A DNA stretch of 64,000 nt from Bacteroidales bacterium (GTDB lineage: Bacteria > Bacteroidota > Bacteroidia > Bacteroidales > F082): positions 174,572-238,571 of the forward strand of contig JANJUV010000011.1 in the NCBI GenBank assembly GCA_024710405.1, read 5' to 3'. How positions within the stretch are numbered: position 1 is the first letter of the stretch; the number at the start of each line of letters is the position of its first letter. This document shows positions 63,897-64,000 of this stretch, in pieces. Below the pieces are notes generated by a model. The model searched no databases and was not told the origin of the DNA. It worked only from the letters and a program-made list of their open reading frames with translations. The translations under genes were made by a program, and so were the position numbers.

Positions 63897-64000
<104 letters not shown>

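Overview
The window looks like a chromosomal segment of a member of the Bacteroidota, most likely a Bacteroidales/Marinilabiliales-type anaerobe or facultative anaerobe. Evidence: many secreted or outer-membrane proteins, a type IX secretion (T9SS) C-terminal sorting domain, a carboxypeptidase-regulatory/TonB-dependent receptor, families largely confined to the phylum (DUF5522, DUF1599, BT_3928-like), and repeated promoter motifs of the Bacteroidota type (-33 TTTG, -7 TAnnTTTG). Shine-Dalgarno sequences are nearly absent, with one exception (the acetate symporter pair). I see no phage, insertion sequence, CRISPR or integron; the region is mostly housekeeping with some accessory content.

Layout. 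0-9 kb: outer-membrane barrels, two thioredoxin-fold proteins, an M3 peptidase lipoprotein, a small charged protein, tRNA-Arg(CCG), a leucine-rich-repeat T9SS cargo and an SRPBCC protein. 9-17.5 kb: a DUF485/ActP-type symporter pair, a calcineurin-like phosphoesterase, a 961-residue membrane receptor (Cache-PAS-PAS-CBS-CBS-DUF294 nucleotidyltransferase) and a membrane pyrophosphatase. 17.5-23.2 kb: a secreted GATase-like protein, then a minus-strand run: bifunctional-nuclease family protein, nucleoside transporter, thyA, folA, lipoprotein. 23.3-29 kb: a second membrane pyrophosphatase and a full-length gcvP. 29-33.8 kb: a methionine-gamma-lyase-like enzyme divergent from an Lrp/AsnC regulator, a polytopic membrane protein, a DUF5522 protein and folP. 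33.9-43.4 kb: a collinear run DUF1599 - DoxX/MauE-like - DppB-like permease - tpiA - prmA - 1506-residue exported protein - plsY. 43.5-48.2 kb: dnaN, DUF2271 lipoprotein, TonB-dependent receptor, cold-shock protein. 48.3-52.2 kb: an ECF sigma factor operon with a membrane-anchored barrel protein and an LVIVD lipoprotein. 52.4-57.3 kb: pckA and ppdK. 57.7-60.4 kb: the two halves of the saccharopine lysine-degradation enzyme as separate genes. 60.4-64 kb: small protein, TerB-DnaJ membrane protein, porin-like protein, and the 3' part of a 5S rRNA at the right edge.

How the genes fit together. Pyrophosphate recurs: two K+-dependent-type ion-pumping pyrophosphatases, a PPi-linked pyruvate phosphate dikinase, PEP carboxykinase, and an acetate-type symporter whose substrate would be activated by a PPi-producing synthetase. 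The strongest non-gene signal is a shared promoter segment (36 of 41 aligned positions identical) upstream of both the symporter pair and the first pyrophosphatase, which flank the Cache/PAS/CBS/nucleotidyltransferase receptor. I infer an acetate (or similar carboxylate)-PPi regulatory module. The two pyrophosphatases also differ at all four positions I recall as the signature of dual Na+/H+ pumps, so they may be functionally distinct.
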